From NCBI RefSeq assembly GCF_003008595.1, contig NZ_CP027669.1:2852001-2916000 (forward strand): a stretch of DNA of 64,000 nt, written 5' to 3'. The notes under the pieces were generated by a model. The model did not search any database and had not been told where the DNA came from. It was given only the letters and a program-made list of their open reading frames with translations. The translations under genes and the position numbers were made by a program. This document shows positions 46,792 through 55,476 of this stretch, one piece after another (the stretch's first letter is position 1; every line of letters starts with the position of its first letter). This stretch comes from Simplicispira suum (GTDB lineage Bacteria > Pseudomonadota > Gammaproteobacteria > Burkholderiales > Burkholderiaceae_C).

Positions 46792-48723
46792 TCAACGTCC
46801 GCGCAGGAACAGTGCGTCAAGCTCTCGCAGACTGAGCTGGCGCCAGGTGGGCCGGCCGTGGTTGCACTGGTCCGAGCGTTCGGTGGCTTCCATCTGGCGC
46901 AGCAGGCCGTTCATCTCCGGCAGCGTCAACTGCCGATTGGCACGCACGGCGCCATGGCAGGCCATGGTGCCCAGTATTTCGTTTTGGGCGCGCTGCACCA
47001 CGCCGCTGGCGTCGTGCGCGGCCAGCTCGGCCAGCACGCTGCGCGCCAGCTCCACCGCGTCGCCTTGCGCCAACGTGGCAGGCACAGCGCGCACGGCCAG
47101 CGTGCGGGCTGAAAAAGCCGCGATCTCCAGGCCGAGAGCGGCCAGCGCGTCCACGTTCTGCTCGGCGGTGGCCAGTTCCTGCGGCGTGGCGGAGAAGGTC
47201 GCGGGAATCAGCAGCGGCTGGCTGGCAATGCGTGCGCCGCTGTCCCACTGCGACTTGAGGCGCTCGTAGACGATGCGCTCGTGCGCCGCATGCATGTCGA
47301 CAATCACCAGCCCCTGGGCGTTCTCCGCCAGGATGTAGATGCCTTGCAGCTGCGCCAGCGCACGGCCCAGCGGCCAGACCGTGGCCTGGGGGGTATCGGG
47401 CGTGCCAGGCGTACTGGGCATGAGAGGGGCCGGGCTTTCCCACGCAAGAGGAGGCGCGTCAACCGATGCGCTGCTTTCGCCTTCGGGCAGGCGTGCGCCG
47501 CCCCACAGCGCACCGAGATCGGCCACGCGGTGGCCGATGGGAGCATCAAATTGCATAGCTGCCTGCGCCCGTGGAATAAGCGCTGGAGGCCGATTCTGTT
47601 CGAAATTCAAGGAAGTTTCTGAGGCACCTGTCGCGGATGCCGCAGCGGCCGGGGGCACGGCCAGCACTGCTCCTGCGCGCGGCGCGGCCAGGGCGTTCTC
47701 GATGGCGTGGCGCACGGCCTGGTGCACCTCGCGGCTGTCGCGAAAGCGCACTTCGATCTTGGTGGGGTGCACGTTCACGTCGACGCGCGCCGGGTCGATG
47801 TCGATGTACAGCGCATACACCGGCTGGCGCTGGCCGTGCAGCACGTCTTCGTAGGCGCTGCGGGCGGCGTGGGCCACCACTTTGTCGCGCACGAAGCGGC
47901 CATTCACATAGCAATACTGCTGGTCGGCGCGCGCACGTGCCGTGTCGGGCAAGCCCGCGCGGCCGGTGAGGGTGACGCGGCCCTCTTGATGCTGCAGCGC
48001 CACCGACTGGTCCAGAAACTCTTCGCTCAGCACGTCCGCCAGGCGACGGTCCAGGGCTCCCGCTCCCGCGCCGTGCATCAGGGCCGTGCGCCACTGCTGC
48101 ACCAGCTTGCCTTCGTGCCAGATGGCAAAGCCCACATCCGGGCGCGCCAGGGCGTGGCGGCGCACCGCTTCGACGCAGTGGGCCAGCTCAGTCGCATCGG
48201 TTTTGAGGAACTTGCGCCGCGCCGGCGTGCTGAAGAACAGCTCTTTGACTTCGACGGTGGTGCCCACGGCCCGCGCCACCGGGCGCAGCTCGCCGCTGCG
48301 GGCATCGAGCAGAAAGGCGCTGTCCTGCCCGGCAGGGCGCGAGAGCAGGGCCAATTCGGAGACCGAAGCAATGGCCGCCAGCGCCTCGCCGCGAAAACCC
48401 ATCGTGGCAACGCTCTCCAGGTCGTCCAGCGTGCGAATCTTGCTCGTGGCATGGCGGCGCAGCGCCACCGCCAACTCTGCCTGGGGAATGCCGCCGCCGT
48501 CGTCTTCCACACTAATCAGGCGCACGCCGCCGGCCAGCAGGCGCAGCGTGATCTGCGTGGCGCCGGCGTCGAGCGCGTTGTCCACCAGCTCGCGTACCAC
48601 CGAGGCGGGGCGCTCGACAACTTCGCCAGCCGCAATCTGGCTGACGAGTTCGTCGGGCAGGTCGCAGATGGGGCGGCGGGTGGCTTGGGAAGCCGTGGGA
48701 GCTGGGGGAGAAACTTGTTGCAC
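46792..48723 (-). CDS. mutL: DNA mismatch repair protein MutL
   Basis: 643 aa MutL, coordinating MutS and MutH-like steps. GHKL ATPase motifs: IAAGEVVERPASVVRELVDNALDAGA, then VEDDGGGIP and TMGFRGEALAAI; C-terminal dimerisation domain ends ..NHGRPTWRQLSLRELDALFL. A conserved endonuclease motif of the DQHAA type is replaced by IVDMHAAHERIVYERLK. The inter-domain linker at 47554-47591 contains a dispersed palindrome, encoding PPALIPRAQAA. ATG 48723. Confidence 0.96.
   Translation of the reverse strand: MQQVSPPAPTASQATRRPICDLPDELVSQIAAGEVVERPASVVRELVDNALDAGATQITLRLLAGGVRLISVEDDGGGIPQAELAVALRRHATSKIRTLDDLESVATMGFRGEALAAIASVSELALLSRPAGQDSAFLLDARSGELRPVARAVGTTVEVKELFFSTPARRKFLKTDATELAHCVEAVRRHALARPDVGFAIWHEGKLVQQWRTALMHGAGAGALDRRLADVLSEEFLDQSVALQHQEGRVTLTGRAGLPDTARARADQQYCYVNGRFVRDKVVAHAARSAYEDVLHGQRQPVYALYIDIDPARVDVNVHPTKIEVRFRDSREVHQAVRHAIENALAAPRAGAVLAVPPAAAASATGASETSLNFEQNRPPALIPRAQAAMQFDAPIGHRVADLGALWGGARLPEGESSASVDAPPLAWESPAPLMPSTPGTPDTPQATVWPLGRALAQLQGIYILAENAQGLVIVDMHAAHERIVYERLKSQWDSGARIASQPLLIPATFSATPQELATAEQNVDALAALGLEIAAFSARTLAVRAVPATLAQGDAVELARSVLAELAAHDASGVVQRAQNEILGTMACHGAVRANRQLTLPEMNGLLRQMEATERSDQCNHGRPTWRQLSLRELDALFLRGR
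47554..47591. repeat. Dispersed ~40 bp palindrome in the mutL linker
   Basis: CATAGCTGCCTGCGC..GTGGAATAAGCGCTGGAGGCC matches the family consensus and keeps the mutL frame. Confidence 0.75.
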
Positions 48724-48784
48724 ACGAAGATTCTAGGGATTGAGGTAGCCGGCGGCGGTGCTGGCCATAATGGCCCGCCTTATT

Positions 48785-48811
48785 CAAAGCCCGTCAAAGC
48801 CCGTCAAAGCC
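48785..48811. repeat. 10 bp tandem repeat upstream of dedA
   Basis: CAAAGCCCGT is repeated about 2.6 times immediately before the dedA start. It could affect ribosome access but no function is evident. Confidence 0.6.
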
Positions 48812-48816
48812 TGCCC

Positions 48817-49464
48817 ATGGACGCCATTGCCTTTCTGATCGACTTCATCCTGCACGTCGACAAGCACCTCGAAGCCTTCGTCGTCACCTACGGCCTGTGG
48901 GTGTACGCGCTGCTGTTCCTGATCGTGTTTGTTGAAACCGGCCTGGTCGTCATGCCCTTCTTGCCGGGCGACTCGCTGCTGTTCATTGTGGGCGCGCTCT
49001 GCGGCGCCGGCATGATGGAATTTACCCCCGCTGTGGCCGTGCTGCTGGCGGCCGCAATGCTGGGCGACCAGTGCAACTACTCGATTGGCCGCTGGTTCGG
49101 GCCGCGCGTGTTTCAGTGGGAATCGTCGCGCTGGTTCAACCGCCGCGCGTTTGACCAGGCGCACGCGTTCTACGAGCGCTACGGCGGCATCACCATCGTG
49201 CTGGCGCGCTTCATGCCCTTTATTCGCACCTTTGCCCCCTTTGTGGCGGGCGTTGCCGAAATGTCGCGCGCAAAGTTCACGGCCTACAACATCGGCGGCG
49301 CTGTGCTGTGGGTGCTGGGTATCACAAGTGCCGGCCTGTTCTTTGGCAATCTGGCGTTTGTGCGCGAGCACTTGGACAAGATCATCTGGGGACTGATTCT
49401 GGTGCCGGGACTGATCGCGCTGTTTGGTGCTTGGCGGGGGAGTCGCAAGGCGAAAGCAGCCTGA
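48817..49464 (+). CDS. DedA family membrane protein
   Basis: 215 aa DedA-family (SNARE-associated/VTT-domain) integral membrane protein, now linked to lipid flipping of undecaprenyl phosphate or phospholipids. Signature segments are FVETGLVVMPFLPGDSLLFIVGAL, GDQCNYSIGRWFG and ARFMPFIRTFAPFVAGVAEM. Start ATG 48817. Divergent from mutL with 93 bp between. Confidence 0.92.
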   Translation: MDAIAFLIDFILHVDKHLEAFVVTYGLWVYALLFLIVFVETGLVVMPFLPGDSLLFIVGALCGAGMMEFTPAVAVLLAAAMLGDQCNYSIGRWFGPRVFQWESSRWFNRRAFDQAHAFYERYGGITIVLARFMPFIRTFAPFVAGVAEMSRAKFTAYNIGGAVLWVLGITSAGLFFGNLAFVREHLDKIIWGLILVPGLIALFGAWRGSRKAKAA

Positions 49465-49664
49465 GGCGGGACGAGCGACGCGGCAATACGCTTTGTGTGC
49501 CGGTAGCGCAAAGCCTGCTGCACCGCTTGCCATCCGAGCCTACGGCGTATGCAGGCGTCACGCCATGGGCACAGGCGAATCTGCTGGAGGAACTGGCCGT
49601 CTTGGCGCAAGGCAAGGGTTTTTGTATGTGTCAGTGAGCGCGTCAGGCTGCTTTCACCGTTCGC

Positions 49665-49973
49665 CTATCCAGCCACCGCCTTGCGCAGCAGCCCCGGAGA
49701 AACCTTCCAGTTCTGGCCTTCGCTGGTTAAGACGCTGGCGGTCTTCTTGTTCAGGCGCAGCACAACGCCGTGCTTGACGCTGCCATCGGTGGCCGTGAAC
49801 TGGACGCGATCGCCTTCGGCAAACTGCGCCAACTCCACCGTGCTCCTGGCTTGAGCCAGCAGATTGAGGCGCTCGACCACCATCCGGTTGAGGTAGAGCA
49901 GGTCTTCCTCCCCCATATGGCGAAGGGCTTGCGTGAACAACTTTCGGTCCAGAATGGTCTGCTTGGAGTGCAT
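49665..49973 (-). CDS. Conserved hypothetical protein with SH3/KOW-like C-terminus
   Basis: 102 aa protein: an N-terminal helical part (DRKLFTQALRHMGEEDLLYLNRMVVERLNLLAQARST) then a small beta-barrel-like segment FAEGDRVQFTATDGSVKHGVVLRLNKKTASVLTSEGQNWKVSPGLLRK, resembling KOW/SH3-type modules. Similar proteins occur in Comamonadaceae to my memory; no function known. ATG 49973; a GTG one codon up is possible. Confidence 0.65.
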   Translation of the reverse strand: MHSKQTILDRKLFTQALRHMGEEDLLYLNRMVVERLNLLAQARSTVELAQFAEGDRVQFTATDGSVKHGVVLRLNKKTASVLTSEGQNWKVSPGLLRKAVAG

Positions 49974-50029
49974 CACTGATGAAAACTTTGACCGCCGGAC
50001 AGCGGCGGCTCACCCTGAGTTTATTGCAG

Positions 50030-50113
50030 GGCTATTGCCTGCAAAACGCGCCTGGCATCGCATCCCGGTCCGCACGACACCCACTCGCGCAGTGTGATGC
50101 AGGCCATCCTTGG
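50030..50113. repeat. ~85 bp half-palindrome, second copy of the 54440 repeat
   Basis: The stretch beginning GGCTATTGCCTGCAAAACG is highly similar over about 85 bp to 54440-54526, sharing for example CTGCAAAACG, CCACTCGCG and TGCAGG. Both copies are followed by a member of the dispersed ~40 bp palindrome (here ~60 bp further on). Only the right half of the 54355 palindrome is present. Confidence 0.75.
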
Positions 50114-50171
50114 CGCAACCCGTTCATGTTGCACGCAACAACCGAGGTCAAGCGGATATTCGTTGCTCTTG

Positions 50172-50220
50172 AAAAAATAGCTGCCAGCGCTTATGGATAT
50201 TGCGCTAGCAGCCATTTTTT
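50172..50220. repeat. Dispersed ~40 bp palindrome, hairpin copy
   Basis: AAAAAATAGCTGCCAGCGC pairs with GCGCTAGCAGCCATTTTTT around a short spacer, forming a long hairpin with T-run. It may act as a terminator for the convergent region. Confidence 0.75.
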
Positions 50221-50254
50221 GCCCTATTTTCAGGCCCGGATCTCACCGCAGGGA

Positions 50255-50482
50255 TCAGCGGCGGCGCTGGTCCCGGTCTTCACCCAGTTCGTGGCCCACC
50301 AAGGCACCGCCTGCAGCGCCGGCGATGGCGCCTGCAGTGCCAAACAAGGCATTGCCGGCGACACCGCCGACGACGGCTCCGGCGCCGGTGCCGATTTGGG
50401 CGTTGGTGGGGTTGGAGGAGCAGGCGCCCAGGCCCAGGGAGGCAACAAAGGCGGTGGCGATCACGAGATGTCGGGTTTGCAT
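50255..50482 (-). CDS. Glycine-zipper outer-membrane lipoprotein, OsmB-like
   Basis: 75 aa small lipoprotein. Signal peptide ends in lipobox LGAC at Cys20 (ASLGLGACSSN), then a glycine-zipper region GAGAVVGGVAGNALFGTAGAIAGAAGGALVG that should form a membrane hairpin, and a short charged tail ending in arginines. Resembles OsmB/Rcp-type proteins. ATG 50482 has GAAAGGGACCCCGCC upstream. Confidence 0.8.
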   Translation of the reverse strand: MQTRHLVIATAFVASLGLGACSSNPTNAQIGTGAGAVVGGVAGNALFGTAGAIAGAAGGALVGHELGEDRDQRRR

Positions 50483-50630
50483 GGCGGGGTCCCTTTCAGG
50501 AAAGTGGAACAAAGGCCGCGCCGCGAAATAGCGTGCGTGAGGCCGATGAGCCACTATCGTTCAGCGTCCCTCGCCAGCCTGTAGGACGCGCAGTGCAGCC
50601 AGCGTCAGCGCAGGTGCCGGGACAACGCGC

Positions 50631-50969
50631 TCAGCCGCGCGGTGTGCACAGGCTGATGGTGAGCAGCAGCGAGGCGTTGCTGCGGCCCGTGAGTGCATGC
50701 GGCGTGCCACCTTCGAGATGCACGAAATCACCCGTGGCCAGCTCCTGCACGGCGCCGGGCGTCTTCAGCTCGCATTCGCCTTCGATGCACAACAGCGTGA
50801 TCTCGCCCGGCACCTGGTGCTGCGGCAAGGTCTTGCCAGCCAGCACCACCAGGCGGATCACTTCCAGCTCTTTGGCCTTGAGGATGGCCGTGTTGACGGC
50901 GCCTGTGAGCGCCTCGCCCAGCGGGGCAATTCGGACGACTTCGGATGAGGGGGTGTGGGGCAGGGCCAT
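50631..50969 (-). CDS. Cupin-domain protein
   Basis: 112 aa single-domain cupin. Motif-like segments: LPQHQVPGEITLLCIEGECEL and LATGDFVHLEGGTPHALTG, with GxxxxHxxPxE-type features (PQHQVPGEI) and PHAL at the second motif. Likely a metal-binding small barrel, but the substrate is unknown. ATG 50969, GGAG-containing upstream sequence. Confidence 0.75.
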   Translation of the reverse strand: MALPHTPSSEVVRIAPLGEALTGAVNTAILKAKELEVIRLVVLAGKTLPQHQVPGEITLLCIEGECELKTPGAVQELATGDFVHLEGGTPHALTGRSNASLLLTISLCTPRG

Positions 50970-50996
50970 GGCGGTCTCCCTTGGGTTGCGGGGGTA

Positions 50997-51262
50997 GGGC
51001 CTGTTAACCCTATGCAAGGGGGCGCGAAGGTCATCAGAGCCTGCCCATCAAGGCGTTCGACGCAGCCCGTGCGTCCGCACGCTCATGGAGCGCAACGCCG
51101 AGGGGCGGGCTCTGATCACCTTCCCTTCGGGTTGCCTCGCAAAGGGGCTGTATCCGGCGTTGCCCGCGCTTGCAAGGAGGACCAGCCTTGCTGCGCACGT
51201 GCGCCTTGCATACAGCCCCTTTACGGGCCAACGCGATCCCCTTGCAGAGGGTTAACAGGCCC
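50997..51262. mobile_element. 266 bp cloverleaf-like inverted-repeat element
   Basis: Terminal 25 bp inverted repeats with one mismatch: the left end reads GGGCCTGTTAACCCTATGC, and the right end is its complement (GCAGAGGGTTAACAGGCCC). Inside are two further stems: AAGGTCATCAGAGC with GCTCTGATCACCTT (51027-51122, itself holding CGTGCG/CGCACG), and AAAGGGGCTGTAT with ATACAGCCCCTTT (51141-51223, holding GCAAGG/CCTTGC). The three stems would fold as a cloverleaf in single-stranded form. No gene inside. It fills the whole gap between the cupin gene and amiC. A non-autonomous mobile element is the simplest reading; no target duplication is obvious. Confidence 0.7.
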
Positions 51263-51269
51263 GAGTGTG

Positions 51270-52772
51270 TCAAACCGAGCGGCTGCGCGCAAGCGGCGGG
51301 TTCTTGGCGAAGTAGCGCGTGATGCCGCGCATCAGCGCGTCGGCCAATTGCTCCTGGTAGGCGCTGCTGCGCAGGCGCTTTTCTTCTTCCGGGTTGCTGA
51401 TGAACGCGGTTTCCACGAGCACGCTGGGAATGTCCGGCGCCTTGAGCACGGCAAAGCCTGCCTGCTCGACGCGCGGCTTGTGCAGTTTGGCCATGCCGCC
51501 AATCTCGCCCAGCAGCACGCTGCCGAGTTTCAGGCTGTCGTTGATCTGCGCCGTGGTGCTCATGTCGATCAGGGCGCGGCGCACATGCTGATCCTGGGCG
51601 CGCACGTTGAGCCCGCCCACCAGATCGGCCTGGTTTTCCTTGTTGGCCAGCCAGCGCGCGGCCGAACTGGACGCGCCGCTCTGGCTCAGCGCAAACACGC
51701 TCGCACCGCGCGCGTCGGGGTTGGTGAAGGCGTCGGCATGGATGCTGACGAACAGGTCGGCCTGCACCCGCTGCGCCTTTTGTACGCGTACGCCCAGCGG
51801 CACGAAATAGTCGGCGTCGCGCGTCAGGTAGGCGCGCATGGGGTTGCCGCCCACGGTGGTGGCGTTGATGCGCTCGCGCAGCAAATGCGCCACTTTGAGC
51901 ACCACGTCCTTCTCGCGCGTGCCGGCGGGGCCGGTGGCGCCGGGGTCTTCGCCGCCGTGGCCGGGGTCCAGCGCCACGATGATCAAACGGTCTGTTTTTC
52001 GCCCCAGGGCCAGCGCGGGGGCCTCGGCCGGGCGCTTGGAGGGCAGCGCGAGCGCGCCAGCTGCTGCCACCGGATCGCCGGCCGCTGGCAAGGCCAAGGG
52101 TATGGCAGGCGCGGCCGCGTCCCGTGTGCCGCCCGCGCGGGCGATGAGTTCACCCAGCGGGTCGGGCGCGGCAGCGGCGGGCGCGTCGGAGCCTGGCGCT
52201 GTGGCGGTGGCCGTGGTGGTGGCTGCACGCTCTGCGGCGGGGCCGGTTTCGGGCGAGAGCTGCAGGCGCTCGGCAATTAATGAATCCAGCGGGTCGACCG
52301 GAACTTCGGGGTAGAGGTCAAACACCAGCCGGTGACCGTAGGCGGCCACGGGAGCGAGCGAAAACACCTGGGGCTTGGCGGCCCGCTTGAGGTCGACCAC
52401 CAGGCGCACCACGTTTGGGGCGTTCTGGCCGACGCGGATGCCTGCAATGTTGGGGTCGTCGCGGCCCACTTTGGCCACGAGTTCGCGCAGTTGGGGGCTG
52501 AGATCGATGCCTTCAATGTCCACGGCCAGGCGCGGCGGCGTGGTGACGAAAAACTGGCGCGCCTTGAGCTGACCGTCGGATTCCAGTGTCACGCGCGAAT
52601 ACTCTGGGGCGGGCCAGATGCGCACCGCCACAATGCTGGCGCCTCGCGCAATCTGCTGGCGCCCGAGCAGCAGCACCAGGCTGCCGGCCTGCAACAGCGT
52701 GCGCCGCGAGGGCAGCACAGCGCGGTTGCTTGCGGGGCTCTCGGTGCTCAGGTGGGGGGCAGTGGGCTTCAT
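51270..52772 (-). CDS. amiC: N-acetylmuramoyl-L-alanine amidase AmiC-type
   Basis: 500 aa periplasmic cell-wall amidase that splits septal peptidoglycan. N-terminal twin-arginine-like signal (SRRTLLQAGSLVLLL), AMIN domain (about residues 45-150), a Pro/Ala-rich linker, then an Amidase_3 domain with zinc ligands in DPGHGGEDPGATG, Glu in TREKDV and SIHADAF, and VETAFISNPEEE. Its ATG overlaps the tsaE stop. Confidence 0.93.
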   Translation of the reverse strand: MKPTAPHLSTESPASNRAVLPSRRTLLQAGSLVLLLGRQQIARGASIVAVRIWPAPEYSRVTLESDGQLKARQFFVTTPPRLAVDIEGIDLSPQLRELVAKVGRDDPNIAGIRVGQNAPNVVRLVVDLKRAAKPQVFSLAPVAAYGHRLVFDLYPEVPVDPLDSLIAERLQLSPETGPAAERAATTTATATAPGSDAPAAAAPDPLGELIARAGGTRDAAAPAIPLALPAAGDPVAAAGALALPSKRPAEAPALALGRKTDRLIIVALDPGHGGEDPGATGPAGTREKDVVLKVAHLLRERINATTVGGNPMRAYLTRDADYFVPLGVRVQKAQRVQADLFVSIHADAFTNPDARGASVFALSQSGASSSAARWLANKENQADLVGGLNVRAQDQHVRRALIDMSTTAQINDSLKLGSVLLGEIGGMAKLHKPRVEQAGFAVLKAPDIPSVLVETAFISNPEEEKRLRSSAYQEQLADALMRGITRYFAKNPPLARSRSV

Positions 52773-53218
52773 GGGTGCAGTCCTTGCAGCAGGTCTTCGC
52801 CATGCGGCGTGCCTGCTTGCAAGGTGGCGCGCCGCGCGGTTTCGTTCAATGCTTCAATGTGGATAGCAAGGTCCGCAGGCGGGATCAGGCCGGCAGCCTT
52901 CTCTGGCCATTCTGCCAGCTTCAGGCCGGTGCTGGCAAATAGCTCGCGAAAACCCGCGTCTTCCCATTCGCGCGGGTCGCTGAAGCGGTAGAAATCAAAG
53001 TGCCAGATGGCAAGGTTTTCGGCTTCGTGCGGCTCCACCACGGCGTAGGTGGGGCTCTTGATGCGGCCCTGCACCCCGAGCGCGCGCAGCAGATGGCGCA
53101 CCAGCGTGGTCTTGCCCGCGCCCAAGTCGCCCTGCAGGCTGAGAAAGGCGTTGGCGATACCCGGTAAGGCGGCGAGCTGTCGCGCGAAGGCCGCAGTATC
53201 GTCCTCACTCTCCCACAC
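52769..53218 (-). CDS. tsaE: tRNA threonylcarbamoyladenosine biosynthesis ATPase TsaE
   Basis: 149 aa TsaE, the ATPase partner of TsaD/TsaB in t6A37 modification. P-loop GDLGAGKTTLVRHLL, YAVVEPHEAENLAIWHFDFYRF, and EWPEKAAGLIP. GTG 53218 (MWESEDDTAAFARQL) is my choice of start; no ATG is in frame, and the true start could lie a few codons further, in the 45 bp gap to divergent queG. The ATGA overlap with amiC is conserved in betaproteobacteria. Confidence 0.88.
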   Translation of the reverse strand: MWESEDDTAAFARQLAALPGIANAFLSLQGDLGAGKTTLVRHLLRALGVQGRIKSPTYAVVEPHEAENLAIWHFDFYRFSDPREWEDAGFRELFASTGLKLAEWPEKAAGLIPPADLAIHIEALNETARRATLQAGTPHGEDLLQGLHP

Positions 53219-53263
53219 CAGCGAGCGGGTCTTGTGCGCGGGGGGCGTTTCTACAATCGGGCG

Positions 53264-54343
53264 ATGGTGTTCAGCAGCAGTCAACTCGTTCCTCAAATTA
53301 AGCAATGGGCGCGCGAGCTGGGATTTTCCCAAATTGGCGTGGCCGGTGTGGATCTGTCGTCCGCCGAGCCGGGTTTGCAGGCCTGGCTGGCGCAGGGTTT
53401 TCATGGCGAGATGCACTACATGGAGGCGCACGGTATGCGCCGCGCGCGCCCGGCGGAACTGGTGCCGGGCACGGTGAGCGTGATCACCGCGCGCATGGAC
53501 TACCTTCCAAGAGACACGCCCGACGGCTGGCAAGCGATCGAGTTTGCGCGTCTGGCCGACCCGCAGCAAGCCGCAGTTTCCGTTTATGCCCGGGGGCGCG
53601 ACTACCACAAGGTGCTGCGCGCACGCCTGCAAAAGCTGTGCGACCGCATTGCCGAGGCCGTCGGCCCGACGGGCTACCGCGTATTCACAGATTCCGCGCC
53701 GGTGCTCGAAGCCGAGCTGGCCGCGCGCAGCGGGCAGGGCTGGCGCGGCAAACACACGCTGGTGCTCAACCGCGAAGCGGGCTCCATGTCGTTCCTGGGC
53801 GAGATCTACATCGACATGCCACTGCCCGAGAGCGAGCCGGTGAGCGCCCACTGCGGCAGCTGCCAGGCCTGCATCGACGTCTGCCCCACACAGGCCATCA
53901 TTGCGCCCTACCGGCTCGATGCCCGGCGCTGCATTTCCTACCTGACCATCGAGCATGCGGGTCCCATTCCGCTGGAGTTGCGGCGCCCGATTGGCAACCG
54001 CGTCTACGGCTGCGACGACTGCCAGCTGATCTGCCCCTGGAACAAGTATGCGCAGGCCAGTCCCTTGGCCGACTTCGATGCCCGCGCCGGGCTCAGCGGC
54101 GAGCAACTGGTGGATCTGCTTGCCTGGGACGAAGCGACGTTTTTGCGAACGACCGAAGGCGGCCCGATCCGCCGTATCGGCCACGAGCGGTGGCTGCGCA
54201 ATGTGGCAGTGGCGCTGGGGAATGCCCTGGCCAAGACCCACGACGCCCGATTGCGCGCCGCGCTGAGCGCCCGCGCCGCGCACGAGAGCGCGCTGGTGCG
54301 CGAGCATGTGCAGTGGGCGCTGGAGAACGAAAATATTGAATGA
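53264..54343 (+). CDS. queG: Epoxyqueuosine reductase
   Basis: 359 aa QueG, the cobalamin-dependent enzyme finishing queuosine in tRNA. DUF1730 region with YARGRDYHKVLRARL; [4Fe-4S] motifs CGSCQACIDVCPTQAI and CDDCQLICPWN; HEAT-like C-terminus. ATG 53264 is the first conserved start (MVFSSSQLVPQIKQWARELGFSQIGVAG). Divergent from tsaE. Confidence 0.95.
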   Translation: MVFSSSQLVPQIKQWARELGFSQIGVAGVDLSSAEPGLQAWLAQGFHGEMHYMEAHGMRRARPAELVPGTVSVITARMDYLPRDTPDGWQAIEFARLADPQQAAVSVYARGRDYHKVLRARLQKLCDRIAEAVGPTGYRVFTDSAPVLEAELAARSGQGWRGKHTLVLNREAGSMSFLGEIYIDMPLPESEPVSAHCGSCQACIDVCPTQAIIAPYRLDARRCISYLTIEHAGPIPLELRRPIGNRVYGCDDCQLICPWNKYAQASPLADFDARAGLSGEQLVDLLAWDEATFLRTTEGGPIRRIGHERWLRNVAVALGNALAKTHDARLRAALSARAAHESALVREHVQWALENENIE

Positions 54344-54354
54344 AATAGGCCTCT

Positions 54355-54521
54355 GGGGACGTCCTGCATAACTCCTCGCGGCGTGTGATAGCCCGGACTC
54401 GGGCGGTCTGCGTCGTTGCGTTTCACAGCCAATAGCTACGGCTATTGCCTGCAAAACGTGCCTAGCATCCCATCCCGATCCGCGCTACACCCACTCGCGT
54501 AGAGTTTTGCAGGACATCCCT
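54355..54521. repeat. ~167 bp imperfect palindromic element
   Basis: GGGGACGTCCTGCATAACTC (from 54355) is complementary to the stretch ending GCAGGACATCCCT at 54521, over 26 bases with a few mismatches. Inside is a perfect CAATAGC-TACG-GCTATTG hairpin. The right half recurs at 50030-50113. It is followed immediately by a dispersed palindrome. Lies between convergent queG and the AEC-transporter gene. Confidence 0.7.
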
Positions 54522-54551
54522 AGCGCTTATTCTGTAAGCGTAAGCAGCTAT
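54521..54551. repeat. Dispersed ~40 bp palindrome, short copy
   Basis: TAGCGCTTATTCTGTAAGCG followed by TAAGCAGCTAT; the reverse complement matches ATAGCTGCTTACGCTTACAG of the family. Confidence 0.75.
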
Positions 54552-54570
54552 CAATTGCATAGTGCCGAAC

Positions 54571-55476
54571 TCAGCGCAGCACGCCCAGCGCCAGCGACAA
54601 GCTGGCCGGTCCGAGCACGGTAGAGAGCGTCACCAGCCCCGCCACGTACGGCCCGTTGTAGCCCATGCGCGCCGCGAGCACGTAGCAGCTCGACGAAGTG
54701 GGCAAGGCCGCAAACGCCAACAGCACCGTGGTTTGCATGGCATCAAGCGCCAGAAGCCGCGCCACGCCCCAGGCCACCAGGGGTTGCAGCAGATGGCGGA
54801 TGGACAACACGGCGACGCTCAGCGGCCGGTTGTCCTTGAGCGAGCCGAACTGCAGTCCGGCGCCGGCCGCCATCAGTCCCAGGGCAATGGCTGCCGCGCC
54901 GACGCGGGTCACGCTGGGCGCCAGGAGTTCTGGAATGTGCAGACCCAGCAGATTGGCGCACAGGCCGGCGCCGGTGGCCAGAATCAAGGGGTTGCGCAGC
55001 AGTTCGCGGGCAAAGTGGTGCTCGCCGTGGCGCGCCATGGGCCACACGGCGGCCACGTTGAAGAGCGGCACCGACACCCCGATCAGCACCGCAATCAGCT
55101 GCAGGCCTTGCGGGCCGGCCAGGCGATCAGCGAGTGCCAGGCCAATGAAGGAGTTGAAACGAAACGCCACCTGCGCCGCGCCCGCGTGCTCGCGCGCGTC
55201 GATGTGCCGGCGCAGCCCCGGCAGATAGGGCAGGGCATAGGCCATCGCAATGCCTGCCAGCCCGCTGAGCAGCCCCGCCGCAATCAGCGCCGAGGCCGGG
55301 CCCAGTTCGATGGGGGTTTTGACGATGGACTGGAACAGCAGCACCGGAAACAGCAGGTAGTAGACCAGCGCTTCCACCGGCTGCCAGACGCTGCGGTTGA
55401 GTGGCGTGAATCGGCACACCAGGTAACCCAGCAGGATGAGCGAGAAATCGGGAAAGAGGATTTGTGCGTAGACCAC
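54571..55476 (-). CDS. AEC family (auxin efflux carrier-type) transporter
   Basis: 301 aa membrane protein of the AEC family with about ten hydrophobic segments. The open frame begins GTG 55476 (VYAQILFPDFSLILLGYLVCR), with AFRFNSFIGLALADRLAG and FAALPTSSSCYVLAARMGYNG being typical AEC segments. Bacterial members move dicarboxylates or malonate; the substrate here is not known. Confidence 0.85.
   Translation of the reverse strand: MVYAQILFPDFSLILLGYLVCRFTPLNRSVWQPVEALVYYLLFPVLLFQSIVKTPIELGPASALIAAGLLSGLAGIAMAYALPYLPGLRRHIDAREHAGAAQVAFRFNSFIGLALADRLAGPQGLQLIAVLIGVSVPLFNVAAVWPMARHGEHHFARELLRNPLILATGAGLCANLLGLHIPELLAPSVTRVGAAAIALGLMAAGAGLQFGSLKDNRPLSVAVLSIRHLLQPLVAWGVARLLALDAMQTTVLLAFAALPTSSSCYVLAARMGYNGPYVAGLVTLSTVLGPASLSLALGVLR

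Noticed and set aside
49465..49664. Gene or RNA in the dedA to 49665 gap
   Set aside because: Only short frames without motifs; a weak hairpin near 49600 with T-run may be a dedA terminator but is not convincing.
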